Positions 49,748 through 60,571 of a stretch of 62,436 bases of DNA are shown here, piece by piece. The notes under the pieces were generated by a model. The model did not search any database. It saw nothing but the letters and a program-made list of their open reading frames with translations, and was not told the DNA's origin. Source of the DNA: Candidatus Pelagibacter sp. (lineage in GTDB: Bacteria > Pseudomonadota > Alphaproteobacteria > Pelagibacterales > Pelagibacteraceae); NCBI GenBank assembly GCA_028404615.1, contig JAOOBT010000006.1, positions 1 to 62,436 on the forward strand, given 5' to 3'. The translations under genes and the position numbers were made by a program. Each line of letters starts with the position of its first letter. Position 1 is the stretch's first letter.

Positions 49748-51089
49748 TCTTCAATTAACCAATTCATTATCAAGAAAAAAAGAAATTTTTAAACCAATAA
49801 ATCCTGAACAGGTTTCTTTGTACGCTTGTGGTCCAACCGTTTATGACAAACCTCATGTCGGTAACGCACGTAGTCTTGTAGTATTTGATGTTTTGTTCCG
49901 AGTTTTAAAAGCACTTTATGGTAAAAACGTAAAATATGTAAGAAATATTACTGATGTAGATGATAAAATAATTGAAGCATCAAAAAAAAATAAAAAAGAT
50001 ATAGAAGTAATCACTAATGAAGTTACAAAAATATTTCATGATAATTGTAAAAGTTTAAACTGCTTAAAACCAACAGAAGAACCAAAGGCTACTGACCATA
50101 TTCAAGAAATGATAGAAATGTCATCATCTTTAATTTCAAAAGGCTTTGCTTACGAAAAAAAGGGCCATGTATATTTTGAGGTAAATTCTTTTAAAGAATA
50201 TGGAAAATTATCTAATAAAAATTTAGATGAATTAAAAGCAGGAAGTAGAATTGAAATATCTGATTTTAAAAAGAATCCTATGGACTTTGTTTTATGGAAA
50301 CCCTCAAAAGATAATGATCCAGGTTGGGATTCCCCATGGGGAAGGGGTAGACCTGGCTGGCATTTAGAATGCTCAGTTATGAGTGAAAAGTACTTAGGAA
50401 AAAATTTTGATATACATGGAGGAGGGCTTGATTTAATTTTTCCCCATCACGAAAATGAAATCGCTCAATCTTGTTCAAATAATAAAACTAAAAATTTTGC
50501 AAATTATTGGGTGCATAACGGCTTTGTAACAATCAATAAAGAAAAAATGTCGAAGTCTTTAGGAAACATAATTACCATTTCTGAGGCAGTCAATAAATAT
50601 TCGGGAGAGGTAGTTAGATTAGCTCTTCTAAGCGCACACTATAGTCAACCACTTGATTGGAATGAGGAACTTTTAAAAAATCAGGAAAGAGTATTAAATA
50701 AATGGTACAATCTTTATTCTGATCAAAATCAAATAACTAAAGATGATGTCGATGAGATTTTATTAGATGATCTCAATACACCAGGGTTGATAGCCAAAAT
50801 ACATGAATTATATAATGCTGCTAGCAAAGGAGACGACCAAAAAAAATTGAAATTTAATCAAGCTTGTAGACTTATTGGATTATTTGGTTTAACGAAAAAA
50901 GAGTGGGAAAGTACAAAAAAGAAAAAAATTAGTATTTCTGAAAGTTATATTGAAAAAAAAATAGAGGAAAGAAAAAATGCAAAAAGTAAAGGAGATTTTG
51001 CATTAGCAGATAAAATAAGAGATGAATTACTTTCTAAAGGAATTTTAATTGAGGATCAAAAGCAAAAAACAATCTGGAAATTTAAATGA
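49740..51089 (+). CDS. cysS: cysteinyl-tRNA synthetase
   Basis: Class I aminoacyl-tRNA synthetase of 449 residues. The HIGH-type motif is HVGN (39-42) and the KMSKS motif 269-273. Zinc ligands C30, C211, H236 and E240 are readable, as is the CysRS-specific WHLECS. Cytosolic, essential. Shares 4 bp with the following cimA (ATGA), so translation is coupled through the run. Confidence 0.96.
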   Translation: MSDLQLTNSLSRKKEIFKPINPEQVSLYACGPTVYDKPHVGNARSLVVFDVLFRVLKALYGKNVKYVRNITDVDDKIIEASKKNKKDIEVITNEVTKIFHDNCKSLNCLKPTEEPKATDHIQEMIEMSSSLISKGFAYEKKGHVYFEVNSFKEYGKLSNKNLDELKAGSRIEISDFKKNPMDFVLWKPSKDNDPGWDSPWGRGRPGWHLECSVMSEKYLGKNFDIHGGGLDLIFPHHENEIAQSCSNNKTKNFANYWVHNGFVTINKEKMSKSLGNIITISEAVNKYSGEVVRLALLSAHYSQPLDWNEELLKNQERVLNKWYNLYSDQNQITKDDVDEILLDDLNTPGLIAKIHELYNAASKGDDQKKLKFNQACRLIGLFGLTKKEWESTKKKKISISESYIEKKIEERKNAKSKGDFALADKIRDELLSKGILIEDQKQKTIWKFK

Positions 51090-52690
51090 CTAAAGAAAAA
51101 ATATTTATATTTGACACAACTTTAAGAGACGGAGCCCAAACTGAAGGTGTAGATTTCTCAATTGAGGACAAAAATAAAATAGCTAAAGTTTTATCAGATA
51201 TAGGTGTAGATTACGTTGAAGGAGGTTGGCCAGGCGCTAATCCTGTAGACACAAAATTTTTTTCAAATCCTCCAAAAATGAGTAAAACTTTATTTACCGC
51301 ATTTGGTATGACAAAAAAAAATGGAAGAAGTGCAGATAATGATCCTGGTTTAGCCTCTCTAATCAATGCAAATACTCCAGCTGTTTGTGTGGTAGGTAAA
51401 TCTTGGGATTTCCATGTGAAAGTTGCATTGGGTATTAAAAATGAGGAAAATTTGGAAAACATTAGAGAGACAACCAAACATTTTGTAAAAAATAACAAAG
51501 AATTTTTATTTGATGCTGAACATTTTTTTGATGGGTACAAGGCTAACCCTGAATACGCAATTAATTGTTTGAAAGAAGCCTATGACAATGGGGCTAGATG
51601 GGTTGTTTTATGTGATACTAATGGTGGCACATTACCAAATGAAATTCGAGAAATCGTATCAAAAGTTTCAAAAGAAATTCCAGGCAAAAATCTTGGTATC
51701 CATGCACATAACGATACGGAAAATGCTGTAGCAAATTCTCTGGCGGCAGTTGAATGTGGAGTAAGACAAATTCAAGGAACTATCAATGGACTTGGAGAGA
51801 GATGTGGAAACGCAAACCTAATGTCAATTATACCCAGTTTATGTCTTAAAAAATCTTTTTATGATAAATATGAAATAAACATTAAAAGAGATAAACTCTC
51901 ATCTTTAACAGAATGTTCAAGACTGTTAGATGAAATATTGAATAGAAAACCAAATAAAAATATGGCTTATGTTGGTGCTTCAGCTTTTTCCCACAAAGGA
52001 GGTTTACACGTTTCAGCAGTGAAGAAAGATCCAAAAACCTATGAACACATAGATCCTAAGTTAATAGGCAATCATAGAAATATAATAGTTTCAAATCAAG
52101 CTGGTCGATCAAATATATTATCTAGACTTGAAAAATATGGGGTTAAAATTGACTCAAAAGATCCAAAGGTTCAAAAAATTTTAGATGAAGTAAAAGACAG
52201 GGAGTTTAGTGGTTACTCTTATGATGGAGCTGATGCTTCATTCGAACTACTAGCAAACCGACTTCTAGGTAAAGTGCCGGAATATTTAAAAGTTAAAAGT
52301 TACGACGTGAATGTATCAAAATTCAAAAAAATACAAACTAAAGCAAGCGTAGTTTTTCTAATTGACGGAAAAGAAATTGAATGTCATGGGGAGGGTAACG
52401 GACCAGTAAATGCATTAGATAATGCTATAAGATCAAATTTTAAAAAAGTGACAAAATATTATAATTTTTTTTCTGACTTAAAACTTCTTGATTATAAAGT
52501 TAGAATTCTTAACACAGGGACAGAAGCAACCACAAGAGTTTTGATTGAAAGTACAGATAAATCAGGAGTGAGCTGGTTTACGGTAGGTGTATCACCAAAT
52601 ATAATTGAAGCTTCCTTTAAAGCATTAATAGATAGCTTAGATTATAAGTTATATAAAGAAAAAGCACCCGCTAACTTAAATGAAAAATAA
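51086..52690 (+). CDS. cimA: citramalate synthase
   Basis: Condenses pyruvate with acetyl-CoA to (R)-citramalate, an isoleucine-biosynthesis entry that bypasses threonine deaminase. HMGL-like TIM barrel with FDTTLRDGAQTEG (8-20) and GIHAHNDTENAVANS, followed by the LeuA-type allosteric domain at the C-terminus. The 534-residue length and the long DGAQ-TEGVDFS stretch fit CimA rather than 2-isopropylmalate synthase, which has a similar architecture. Overlaps trmJ by 11 bp. Confidence 0.9.
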   Translation: MTKEKIFIFDTTLRDGAQTEGVDFSIEDKNKIAKVLSDIGVDYVEGGWPGANPVDTKFFSNPPKMSKTLFTAFGMTKKNGRSADNDPGLASLINANTPAVCVVGKSWDFHVKVALGIKNEENLENIRETTKHFVKNNKEFLFDAEHFFDGYKANPEYAINCLKEAYDNGARWVVLCDTNGGTLPNEIREIVSKVSKEIPGKNLGIHAHNDTENAVANSLAAVECGVRQIQGTINGLGERCGNANLMSIIPSLCLKKSFYDKYEINIKRDKLSSLTECSRLLDEILNRKPNKNMAYVGASAFSHKGGLHVSAVKKDPKTYEHIDPKLIGNHRNIIVSNQAGRSNILSRLEKYGVKIDSKDPKVQKILDEVKDREFSGYSYDGADASFELLANRLLGKVPEYLKVKSYDVNVSKFKKIQTKASVVFLIDGKEIECHGEGNGPVNALDNAIRSNFKKVTKYYNFFSDLKLLDYKVRILNTGTEATTRVLIESTDKSGVSWFTVGVSPNIIEASFKALIDSLDYKLYKEKAPANLNEK

Positions 52691-53405
52691 ATTTGGTTTT
52701 ATTTTGATCAAACCACAATTAGGTGAAAATATAGGCGCATGCGCGAGATCTATGAAAAACTTTGGATTTCAAAATTTAAATATTGTATCTCCAAAATTTG
52801 CTTTTCCGAATCATAAAACTAAAGTTACAGCAGTTGGGGCTTATGATATTATTAATAAAACAAAAGTTTTTAATTCCACTGAAAAAGCAGTGAGTGAATT
52901 TGACTTAGTTTTTTCACTAAGTTCAAGAAGACGAGATATTAATAAAAATCACATAACAATTAATGATTTTTTCAATATTTTAAAAAAAAGAAAAAATTCT
53001 AAAGTTGGCTTAATGTTCGGACCAGAAGCATCTGGCCTTTCAAATATTGATTTATCACTCTCTAATTATATTTTACAAATTCCAACTGCCAAAAATTTTA
53101 AATCATTAAATCTTTCTCATTCAGTTACATTAATCTGTTATGAAATATTTAAATTTAGTAATAAAAAATTATTTAATAAATCTGGAAAAAAAATTAAGAT
53201 TTCATCGAAATTAAATATAACTTTATTAGTGAAACATTTGATAAAACTTTTGGAAAAAAAAGATTTTTTTTTACCAATTGAAAAAAAACAGTCAATGTTA
53301 CTTAATATTAATAATCTTATTTATAGACTTGAACCAAATGACAAAGAATTGAGGATTTTAGCTAGTATTATTAGTTCTTTGAGTAAAAATAAATATAAAC
53401 CGTAA
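52680..53405 (+). CDS. tRNA/rRNA 2'-O-methyltransferase (TrmJ-like, SPOUT)
   Basis: SPOUT (TrmH) family RNA methyltransferase of 241 residues, probably modifying position 32 of the tRNA anticodon loop. The first block ILIKPQLGENIGACARSMKNFG, the MFGPEASGLSN motif and the SLNLSHSVTLI motif form the trefoil-knot SAM site in order. Last gene of the nadE run; its C-terminal part is Lys-rich. Confidence 0.87.
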   Translation: MKNKFGFILIKPQLGENIGACARSMKNFGFQNLNIVSPKFAFPNHKTKVTAVGAYDIINKTKVFNSTEKAVSEFDLVFSLSSRRRDINKNHITINDFFNILKKRKNSKVGLMFGPEASGLSNIDLSLSNYILQIPTAKNFKSLNLSHSVTLICYEIFKFSNKKLFNKSGKKIKISSKLNITLLVKHLIKLLEKKDFFLPIEKKQSMLLNINNLIYRLEPNDKELRILASIISSLSKNKYKP

Positions 53406-53433
53406 TTGACAAATGGATCTGAAACCTTATAAA
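53406..53433 (+). promoter_or_regulatory. promoter of rpsD
   Basis: TTGACA (53406-53411) and TATAAA (53428-53433) are spaced by 16 bp, 17 bp upstream of the rpsD ATG (53450). Strong match to a sigma-70 promoter; the 5' leader would be very short. Confidence 0.7.
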
Positions 53434-53449
53434 CACTCAATTATTAAAT

Positions 53450-54067
53450 ATGACAAAAAGACTAAAATCTAAACATAAAGTAGATAGAAGACTCAGAGCA
53501 AATATTTGGGGAAGACCCAAAAGCCCTTTTAATTCTCGGGCTTACCCTCCAGGGCAACATGGACAAAACAAAAAAGGCAAACCTACTGATTATGGTATTC
53601 AATTGCAGGCAAAACAAAAACTTAAAGCTTACTATGGAAACATTAATGAGAGACAGTTTAGAAATATTTATAGGAAGGCACTTTCTAAAAGAGGCGACAC
53701 AACAGAAAATTTAATTGCATTACTTGAAAGCAGACTTGATACAGTAGTCTATAGAGCAAAGTTCGCACCTACAGTATTTGCTGCTAGACAAATGATTAAT
53801 CATGGCCATATAAAAGTTAATAAAAAGAGAGTTAACATTTCAAGTTACGTTGTAAAAAGCACTGACTCAATTGAAGTAAGGGAAAAATCAAAAAAATTAA
53901 CCATCATAGATGGATCCTTGCAAAGTAAAGAGAGGGATGTTCCTGAATATATACAACTAGATGATAAAAATAAAATTGTTAAATTAATAAGAGTGCCTAA
54001 ATTTGCGGAAGTTCCTTTCCCAGTTATTATGGAACCAAACTTAGTAATTGAGTACTATTCTCGATAA
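53450..54067 (+). CDS. rpsD: 30S ribosomal protein S4
   Basis: Primary 16S rRNA-binding protein of the small subunit, 205 residues, typical length. The S4 signature [30 protein letters not shown] includes the S4 RNA-binding domain, and [12 protein letters not shown] is in the N-terminal region. The four-cysteine zinc motif of some S4 proteins is absent (no cysteines at the start), i.e. a C-minus form, common in the alphaproteobacteria. Own promoter just upstream. Confidence 0.97.
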   Translation: MTKRLKSKHKVDRRLRANIWGRPKSPFNSRAYPPGQHGQNKKGKPTDYGIQLQAKQKLKAYYGNINERQFRNIYRKALSKRGDTTENLIALLESRLDTVVYRAKFAPTVFAARQMINHGHIKVNKKRVNISSYVVKSTDSIEVREKSKKLTIIDGSLQSKERDVPEYIQLDDKNKIVKLIRVPKFAEVPFPVIMEPNLVIEYYSR

Positions 54068-54385
54068 TCAAATTAATTTTTTTTCTTCGAATAATTTTTT
54101 TAATTCCCCTTTTTCAAACATTTCTTTTACGATATCACAACCACCTACAAATTCTTTTTTTACGTAAAGTTGGGGTATAGTAGGCCAATCACTAAATTCT
54201 TTAATTCCTTGTCTCAAATTTTCATCCTCAAGGACGTTTACGCCTTTAAAATTTACTTTTAAATGCTTTAAAACATTTGATACAGCCATCGAAAATCCGC
54301 ATTGAGGAGAGTCTGGAGTGCCTTTCATAAATAAACAAACATCATTATCATTAATTAAGCTCTCTATTTTTTTATTTATTTCCAT
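54068..54385 (-). CDS. grxD: monothiol glutaredoxin (Grx4/GrxD)
   Basis: A 105-residue CGFS glutaredoxin (C29 in PQCGFS) that binds and transfers [2Fe-2S] clusters. [12 protein letters not shown] and [19 protein letters not shown] are diagnostic. It is directly downstream of, and shares a base with, the BolA-family gene on the same strand; Grx4-BolA complexes are known partners in iron-sulfur handling, so the gene pair is functional, not accidental. Ends one base from rpsD (convergent). Confidence 0.95.
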   Translation of the reverse strand: MEINKKIESLINDNDVCLFMKGTPDSPQCGFSMAVSNVLKHLKVNFKGVNVLEDENLRQGIKEFSDWPTIPQLYVKKEFVGGCDIVKEMFEKGELKKLFEEKKLI

Positions 54386-54615
54386 TATTTTCCTTTTGTG
54401 GTTATTGATAAAGCATGAAGTTCATTACCCATTTTACCTTTTAAAGATTTGTATACAAGTTTATGTTGATCTATTTTACTTAAATTATTAAATTTAGATG
54501 ATGTTATGGTAGCTGAATAATGATTATTATCACCCATAAGATCCTCAATTTCAATTGAAGCATCAGGTATTGTGTCTTTTATTAATTTCTTGATCTCTTC
54601 TATGGGCAAAGGCAT
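54385..54615 (-). CDS. BolA/IbaG-family protein
   Basis: A 76-residue BolA-fold protein, partner of monothiol glutaredoxins in [2Fe-2S] cluster relay. The central [18 protein letters not shown] and the final LHALSITTK carry the family-typical histidines. Sits between purL (one shared base) and grxD in a run of overlapping genes. Confidence 0.9.
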   Translation of the reverse strand: MPLPIEEIKKLIKDTIPDASIEIEDLMGDNNHYSATITSSKFNNLSKIDQHKLVYKSLKGKMGNELHALSITTKGK

Positions 54616-56795
54616 TAGTAAGTATTATACCATTCGTTATTTATTTTAAATAAATCTTTTACATTTATTTTTAATTCACTTTCAATTTCAAAAAAATCTC
54701 TTTGCGTATATCCTATATTTTCATAATAAATATCGTTATCTTTCAGTATTTTTTCCACTTTTGTTGAATTATTTTTTTTTATTTCAATTATATATCTCGC
54801 CTGATCCTCACCAAAAAGGTATTTGATTAAATTTGTTAATTTTTTTGGTTTTAAAATTTTAGCTCCATATCCTGATGAGATAGACATTTCGGATAAAGCA
54901 GTAATTAAACCACCACTTGAAACGTCATGTGAAGATAAAATTAAATTTTTATCAATTAACTTAAGTAGATTTTCTCCATTATTTTTTTCATTTAAGAGAT
55001 TAATTTCTGGAGGCATACCTTCATCAATTGAGTAATTTTCTTTTAGAAAACAACTTTGCTCTAAGTGGCCAAAAGTTTTACCTATAAGCAACAAACTACT
55101 GTTAGCCTCCTTAAATGAATGATTTAAAGGTTTAGATAATTTTTTTATTAATCCAACACCTCCTATTACAGGAGTAGGAAAAATATTTTTTTTATTCGTC
55201 CCATTGTAAAATGAAACATTACCAGAAACTACAGGGTAATTTAAAAATTCACATGCCTCTTTAATACCTTCCAAACACTCTGCAAATTCTCCCATAACCT
55301 CTTGATTTTCTGGATTACCAAAGTTTAAACAATTAGTTATGGCTAGAGGTTTTGCGCCTACAGTAATTAAATTTCTCCAATTTTCGCAAACAATTTGTTT
55401 GCCGCCAGTTAGAGGGTAAGATTTACAATAATTAGCAGAAGAGTCCACTGATACAGCGATTGCTTTATCTTTATTATGAATTCTAATTATTGCAGCGTCA
55501 GATCCAGATCTTTGTACCGTATCGCACATTACCATTTGATCATACTGATTTGTTACCCAGGTTTTATTTGAATGATTAGGACTTGATAAAATTTTAATTA
55601 AAGCATCTTCAATTTTAATCTTTTTAAGATTTTTTAATTCAATTGTATTTTTACAAGGCTTCTTTTTAATCCATTTTCTACTGTAAATAGGTGCTTTAGA
55701 TGCTAAAGCTTCAATTGGAATTTCCCCTACAACTTTATTATTAAACTTTAAAGTGAGTTTATTAGTGTTTGTAGTTTTGCCAATTACAACAAAATCTAAA
55801 TCCCATTTATCAAATATTTTTTTAGCTTTCTTTTCTTTGCCGTCTTCAAGTATTATCAACATTCTTTCTTGACTTTCTGATAACATCATCTCATATGGCG
55901 TCATATTATCTTCCCGACACGGAACTTTATCAAGTTCAAGCTCAAGACCAAGAGAACCTTTTGATGCCATTTCCACACTCGAAGACGTAAGTCCAGCAGC
56001 ACCCATGTCTTGAATAGAAATTATTGAGTTGTCTTTCATTAGTTCCAAACAAGCTTCCATTAAAAGTTTTTCTGTAAAAGGATCACCTACTTGTACAGTT
56101 GGTTTTTTTTCTTCAGAATTCTCATCAAATTCAGCTGATGCCATTGAAGCTCCGTGTATTCCATCACGACCTGTCTTTGATCCTACATAAACTACAGATT
56201 TATTTAACCCTTTTGCTTTTGAGTAAAAAATTTTGTTTTTTTTTGCATGACCTACTGCCATTGCATTAACTAAAATATTTTCATTATAAGTTTCGTTAAA
56301 TTTTGTTTCTCCGGCTACAGTCGGTATTCCTATACAGTTTCCATATCCTCCAATCCCGGAGACCACACCATTTAACAAACTTTTAGTTTTTGGATGTTTT
56401 GGATCTCCGAAATGTATAGAATTTAATAAAGCTATAGGTCTTGCACCCATTGTAAAAACATCCCTTAATATACCACCTACTCCAGTTGCAGCACCTTGGT
56501 ATGGTTCTATGTAAGAGGGATGATTGTGACTTTCAATTTTAAAAACAATTGCATCATCATCCCCGATGTCAATTACACCTGCATTTTCCCCAGGCCCTTG
56601 AATTACTTGTTTTCCTTTAGTTGGTAATTTTTTTAAATGAATTCTTGATGATTTATAAGAGCAATGTTCATTCCACATTGCTGAAAAAATTCCTAGTTCT
56701 AGTAAGTTAGGTTCTCTTTTTAATAATTTTTTAATGCTTTGATATTCCTCTGGTTTTAGTCCGTGTTTGTCAATTATCTGTTCAGTAATTTTCAT
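54615..56795 (-). CDS. purL: phosphoribosylformylglycinamidine synthase, small-type synthetase subunit
   Basis: Step 4 of purine synthesis: FGAR + glutamine-derived ammonia + ATP to FGAM. The 726-residue length is the small PurL form that works as a complex with PurS and PurQ, both encoded immediately upstream. [10 protein letters not shown] (40-49), KIESHNHPS and GDDDAIVFK are the ATP- and substrate-binding landmarks of the AIR-synthase fold repeat. Overlaps bolA by 1 bp. Confidence 0.97.
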   Translation of the reverse strand: MKITEQIIDKHGLKPEEYQSIKKLLKREPNLLELGIFSAMWNEHCSYKSSRIHLKKLPTKGKQVIQGPGENAGVIDIGDDDAIVFKIESHNHPSYIEPYQGAATGVGGILRDVFTMGARPIALLNSIHFGDPKHPKTKSLLNGVVSGIGGYGNCIGIPTVAGETKFNETYNENILVNAMAVGHAKKNKIFYSKAKGLNKSVVYVGSKTGRDGIHGASMASAEFDENSEEKKPTVQVGDPFTEKLLMEACLELMKDNSIISIQDMGAAGLTSSSVEMASKGSLGLELELDKVPCREDNMTPYEMMLSESQERMLIILEDGKEKKAKKIFDKWDLDFVVIGKTTNTNKLTLKFNNKVVGEIPIEALASKAPIYSRKWIKKKPCKNTIELKNLKKIKIEDALIKILSSPNHSNKTWVTNQYDQMVMCDTVQRSGSDAAIIRIHNKDKAIAVSVDSSANYCKSYPLTGGKQIVCENWRNLITVGAKPLAITNCLNFGNPENQEVMGEFAECLEGIKEACEFLNYPVVSGNVSFYNGTNKKNIFPTPVIGGVGLIKKLSKPLNHSFKEANSSLLLIGKTFGHLEQSCFLKENYSIDEGMPPEINLLNEKNNGENLLKLIDKNLILSSHDVSSGGLITALSEMSISSGYGAKILKPKKLTNLIKYLFGEDQARYIIEIKKNNSTKVEKILKDNDIYYENIGYTQRDFFEIESELKINVKDLFKINNEWYNTY

Positions 56796-56796
56796 T

Positions 56797-57474
56797 TTAG
56801 TTAAGTAAACTTGAAAAAAGATTTATACCATCTTCATTTGAAATTATATCATCCACCATTCTTTCAGGATGGGGCATCATTCCTAAAATATTCTTTTTGG
56901 CATTTAGAATTCCAGCGATATTTTCTAATGATCCATTTGGGTTTGCCTCTTGATTTTCATTTCCATTTTTATCACAATATTTAAAAGCAATTAAATTCTC
57001 TTTTTTTAACTCGTCAAGATGCTTTGTATCTGTAAAAAAATTACCCTCATTATGTGCTATATTAATTTTTAAAATTTGATCTTTTTTATATTTATTTGTA
57101 AATTTTGTTTCATTATTTAATGTTTTAATCTGAACATCTTTATTTATAAATTTTAAATTTTTATTTCTTAATAAAGTGCCTTTAAGCAAACCAGTTTCAG
57201 TTAAAATTTGAAATCCATTACAAATACCTAAAACCAAACAACCAGAATTAGCAGCTTTAATAACCTCATCTATGATTAAAGATTTTCCAGCAATTGCTCC
57301 AGATCTCAAATAATCTCCATAAGAGAAACCACCAGGGATAACTATTAAATCTGACTTAGGTAATTTTGTATCTTTATGCCAAACCATTTGATTTTTGAAT
57401 TGCATTTTTTCTAATGCAACAGCAATGTCTCTGTCGCAATTAGAACCAGGAAAAACAATTACAGAAGATTTCAT
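56797..57474 (-). CDS. purQ: phosphoribosylformylglycinamidine synthase glutaminase subunit
   Basis: Class I glutamine amidotransferase domain of 225 residues that feeds ammonia to PurL. Nucleophile C85 in LGICNGFQ, with His-Glu in MMPHPERM near the C-terminus completing the triad. Starts on the last base of purS and is followed by purL after 1 bp. Confidence 0.96.
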   Translation of the reverse strand: MKSSVIVFPGSNCDRDIAVALEKMQFKNQMVWHKDTKLPKSDLIVIPGGFSYGDYLRSGAIAGKSLIIDEVIKAANSGCLVLGICNGFQILTETGLLKGTLLRNKNLKFINKDVQIKTLNNETKFTNKYKKDQILKINIAHNEGNFFTDTKHLDELKKENLIAFKYCDKNGNENQEANPNGSLENIAGILNAKKNILGMMPHPERMVDDIISNEDGINLFSSLLN

Positions 57475-57713
57475 TAAATTTTATTTATTTTGTAGTCTTC
57501 GATAATAAGATTTACTAAAAGTTTTTTACACATTTCATCAACTTTTTTTTCAGCATTTTTCTGATCATTCTCATCAACCTCTATTTCAAAATGTTTACCT
57601 TGTCTTATACTTTTTAAGTTGTTCATACCCATATTTACTAAAGTATTCTCTACAACTTTTCCTTGGGGATCTAACACATCTTTTTTAAGAGTTACTGTTA
57701 CTGAAAATTTCAA
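57474..57713 (-). CDS. purS: phosphoribosylformylglycinamidine synthase subunit PurS
   Basis: Small 79-residue subunit bridging PurL and PurQ. VTLKKDVLDPQGKVVENTL is the family hallmark, and the C-terminal KKLLVNLIIEDYKI fits the ferredoxin-like PurS fold. Its presence, next to small purL and purQ, shows that this organism uses the three-part FGAM synthase instead of the large fused enzyme. Confidence 0.95.
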   Translation of the reverse strand: MKFSVTVTLKKDVLDPQGKVVENTLVNMGMNNLKSIRQGKHFEIEVDENDQKNAEKKVDEMCKKLLVNLIIEDYKINKI

Positions 57714-57714
57714 T

Positions 57715-58506
57715 TTATTTTTTTTTGAATTTTAAAGGGATAGTTTTACCAAAATTTACTTCACTTATATTTGTTTCCTCCGGCATTATGCCCAATCGTC
57801 TTGCTACTTCTTGATACCCTTGAATGATATTACCTAAATCTTTTCTAAATCTATCTTTATCTAATTTTTTTTCTGTTTTTGAATCCCATAAACGACAAGT
57901 ATCAGGGCTTATTTCATCTGCTAAAATTATTTCGCTTTCTCTTCTGTCCTTATTCCAGGTTTTACCATATTCAATTTTGAAATCGACAAGCTTAATACCA
58001 ATCCCTCTAAACATTCCAATTAATAAGTCATTAATTCTAAGTGTCATTCTATCTATGATTTGAATTTCTTTTTCTGTAGCCCAATCAAATGAAAAAATAT
58101 GCTCCTTTGAAATTAAAGGATCATTAAGTTCATCTTTTTTAAAACAATATTCGAGTAATGGTTTTTCAAGAACCGTTCCTTCCGGTATTCCAAGTCTTTT
58201 TGTTAGTGAGCCAGTTGCGATATTTCTTACTATGAATTCAATAGGAAAAATTTCAGCCTTTTTAATTAATTGTTCTCTCATATTCAATCGTTTTATAAAA
58301 TGAGTTTTGATTCCACATTGGCTTAAATTTGTTAAAATATATTCTGAAATTCTATTATTAAGAACACCTTTTCCCTCAACACTAGCTTTTTTTAAATTAT
58401 TAAAAGCAGTAGCGTCGTCCTTAAAATGTTGGATAATAATATTTTTATCCTTTGTTTCGTAAAGAATTTTAGCTTTTCCTTCGTATAATTTTTTACCTTT
58501 ATTCAT
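57715..58506 (-). CDS. purC: phosphoribosylaminoimidazole-succinocarboxamide synthase
   Basis: SAICAR synthase, 263 residues, ligating aspartate to CAIR. LYEGKAKILYET (7-18), the substrate-binding EFIVRNIATGSLTKR and LVDFKIEYG, and EISPDTCRLWD are all present. One base before the next gene purS. Part of the clustered purine run. Confidence 0.96.
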   Translation of the reverse strand: MNKGKKLYEGKAKILYETKDKNIIIQHFKDDATAFNNLKKASVEGKGVLNNRISEYILTNLSQCGIKTHFIKRLNMREQLIKKAEIFPIEFIVRNIATGSLTKRLGIPEGTVLEKPLLEYCFKKDELNDPLISKEHIFSFDWATEKEIQIIDRMTLRINDLLIGMFRGIGIKLVDFKIEYGKTWNKDRRESEIILADEISPDTCRLWDSKTEKKLDKDRFRKDLGNIIQGYQEVARRLGIMPEETNISEVNFGKTIPLKFKKK

Positions 58507-58510
58507 GTGA

Positions 58511-59806
58511 TTATTTTTTCAGACTTCTACTGAAAATTATATTAATTTTTTTTGTATGGTAACTAAAATTAAATAGTTTTTTAAGTTTATTAACAGGTAT
58601 TTTATTTGTAATTTTTTTGTCAGAGATAATTTTGTCATAAAATGAAGTATTTTCCTTCCATGCTTGCATAGCATTTGTTTGAACAATTTTATAAGATTCT
58701 TCCCGAGTAAAACCTACAGTAGTTAATTCTAAAAGAACTCTTTGTGAAAAAAAAATACCATTAGTTAAGTTTAAATTTTTTTTCATATTTTTTGGATAAA
58801 TATTCAAGTCTTTCACAACGTTACTCAATCTATGAAGAGCGAAGTCTAAAGCGATGGTTGTGTCAGGTCCAATATTTCTCTCCACCGCAGAGTGGGAAAT
58901 ATCTCTCTCATGCCATAAAGCAACATTTTCTAATGCTGGATTAACACTTGATCTAATTAACCTTGCTAGACCAGTTAAGTTTTCACTTAATATTGGATTT
59001 TTTTTGTGCGGCATAGCGGAGGAACCTTTTTGTTTCTTACCAAAAAATTCTTCAACTTCTAAAACTTCTGTTCTTTGAAGATGTCTGATTTCAATTGCAA
59101 ATCTTTCAATTGAACTTGCAATAATACCTAATGTTGAAAAATATTGTGCATGCCTATCTCTCGGTATTATTTGTGTTGAAATTGGTTCAACATTTAATTT
59201 AAGTTTTTTTGCAACGTATCTTTCCACTTTAGGATCTATATTTGCAAATGTTCCGACAGCTCCAGAAATTGCACAAGTTGAAATTTCCTTTATCGAGTTT
59301 TCCAAACGTTTTTTGTTTCTGAGAAATTCTTGATAAAAAGTTAACATTTTCAAACCAAATGTAATTGGTTCAGCGTGGATACCATGACTTCGTCCAATAC
59401 ATAAAGTGTACTTATGTTTTATAGCTTGTTTTTTTATTGACTGAAGCAATTGATTTATATCTTTTATCAGAATTTCACCAGACTGTTTTAATTGTAGATT
59501 AAAACAAGTATCCAACACATCTGAAGACGTCATTCCTTTATGCAAATATTTAGCTTCTTTACCAGCACGTTCAGTAATTGATGTAAGAAAAGCAATTATG
59601 TCGTGTTTGACCTTATTTTCAATTTGTAGAATTCTTTTTGGATTTATTTTTGCCTTTAATTTTACTTTTTTTACAACACCTCTAGGAATTATTCTAAGTT
59701 TTTCCATTGCCTCAGCTGCTGCTAATTCAATTTTAAGCCAAATAGAATACCTATTATAATCTTCCCAAATACTTTTAATTTCTTTTCTAGAATATCTTTC
59801 AATCAT
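58511..59806 (-). CDS. purB: adenylosuccinate lyase
   Basis: Fumarase/aspartase-superfamily lyase of 431 residues, acting in both SAICAR and adenylosuccinate cleavage. The superfamily signature SSAMPHKKNP is at 262-271; H141 in GRSHGIHAEP is the probable general acid. MIERYSRKEI is a common start. Second in the sfsA-map-pur run after map. Confidence 0.96.
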   Translation of the reverse strand: MIERYSRKEIKSIWEDYNRYSIWLKIELAAAEAMEKLRIIPRGVVKKVKLKAKINPKRILQIENKVKHDIIAFLTSITERAGKEAKYLHKGMTSSDVLDTCFNLQLKQSGEILIKDINQLLQSIKKQAIKHKYTLCIGRSHGIHAEPITFGLKMLTFYQEFLRNKKRLENSIKEISTCAISGAVGTFANIDPKVERYVAKKLKLNVEPISTQIIPRDRHAQYFSTLGIIASSIERFAIEIRHLQRTEVLEVEEFFGKKQKGSSAMPHKKNPILSENLTGLARLIRSSVNPALENVALWHERDISHSAVERNIGPDTTIALDFALHRLSNVVKDLNIYPKNMKKNLNLTNGIFFSQRVLLELTTVGFTREESYKIVQTNAMQAWKENTSFYDKIISDKKITNKIPVNKLKKLFNFSYHTKKINIIFSRSLKK

Positions 59807-59812
59807 TAATAT

Positions 59813-60571
59813 TTAATTTATTTTATCACTAGATAGAGTAAAAATTTCATAACCCTCATTTGTTACACCTATTGTATGTTCAAATTGTGCTGATAATGTC
59901 TTATCTTTAGTGACTGCAGTCCAACCATCTTTTAATGTTTTAGTCTCAAATCTACCGAGGTTAATCATTGGTTCTATAGTAAAAATCATACCAGATTTAA
60001 TTTTTTCACCTGTTCCTTTCTTACCATAATGAAGGACATTCGGTTCTTGATGAAATGATTGTCCTATTCCATGTCCACAAAAATCTTGAACAACTGAAAA
60101 CCCATTAGACTCTACGTGACTTTGAATAGCTGAACCAATATCTCCTAATAAAACTCCGTCTTTAACAACTTTAATTGCTTTCATCATTGCCTCGTAAGTT
60201 GTTTGTATTAATTTTTCAGCTTTAACTGAAACTTCTCCAACTTTAAACATTCTACTTGTATCGCCATGCCAACCTTCTTTAAGAGCAGTAACATCAACAT
60301 TCATAATATCACCATCCCTCAAGATTTTTTCAGAGGGTATTCCATGACAGACAACATGATTAACTGATGTACAACATGATTTTGGAAAACCTCTATAATA
60401 TAATGGAGCCGAGTAAGCTTTATGGTCATTAATGTACTCATAACAAGTTTTATCTATTTCATTAGTAGAAATCCCAGGTTTGACAATTTTGCTTACTTCA
60501 TCTAAAGCACCGGCAGCAATAGACCCAGCTATTCTTGTTTTTTCAAAAGCTTCTTTAAAATTTTTATTCAT
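59813..60571 (-). CDS. map: type I methionine aminopeptidase
   Basis: Removes the initiator methionine from nascent proteins. All five metal ligands are readable: D93 (MNVDVT), D104 (HGDTSRMF), H167 (GHGIGQSFHQEP), E200 (TIEPM) and E231 (FEHTIGV), with H76 near the active site. 252 residues. ATG lies 8 bp inside the end of sfsA; the gene follows sfsA in the minus-strand run. Confidence 0.97.
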   Translation of the reverse strand: MNKNFKEAFEKTRIAGSIAAGALDEVSKIVKPGISTNEIDKTCYEYINDHKAYSAPLYYRGFPKSCCTSVNHVVCHGIPSEKILRDGDIMNVDVTALKEGWHGDTSRMFKVGEVSVKAEKLIQTTYEAMMKAIKVVKDGVLLGDIGSAIQSHVESNGFSVVQDFCGHGIGQSFHQEPNVLHYGKKGTGEKIKSGMIFTIEPMINLGRFETKTLKDGWTAVTKDKTLSAQFEHTIGVTNEGYEIFTLSSDKIN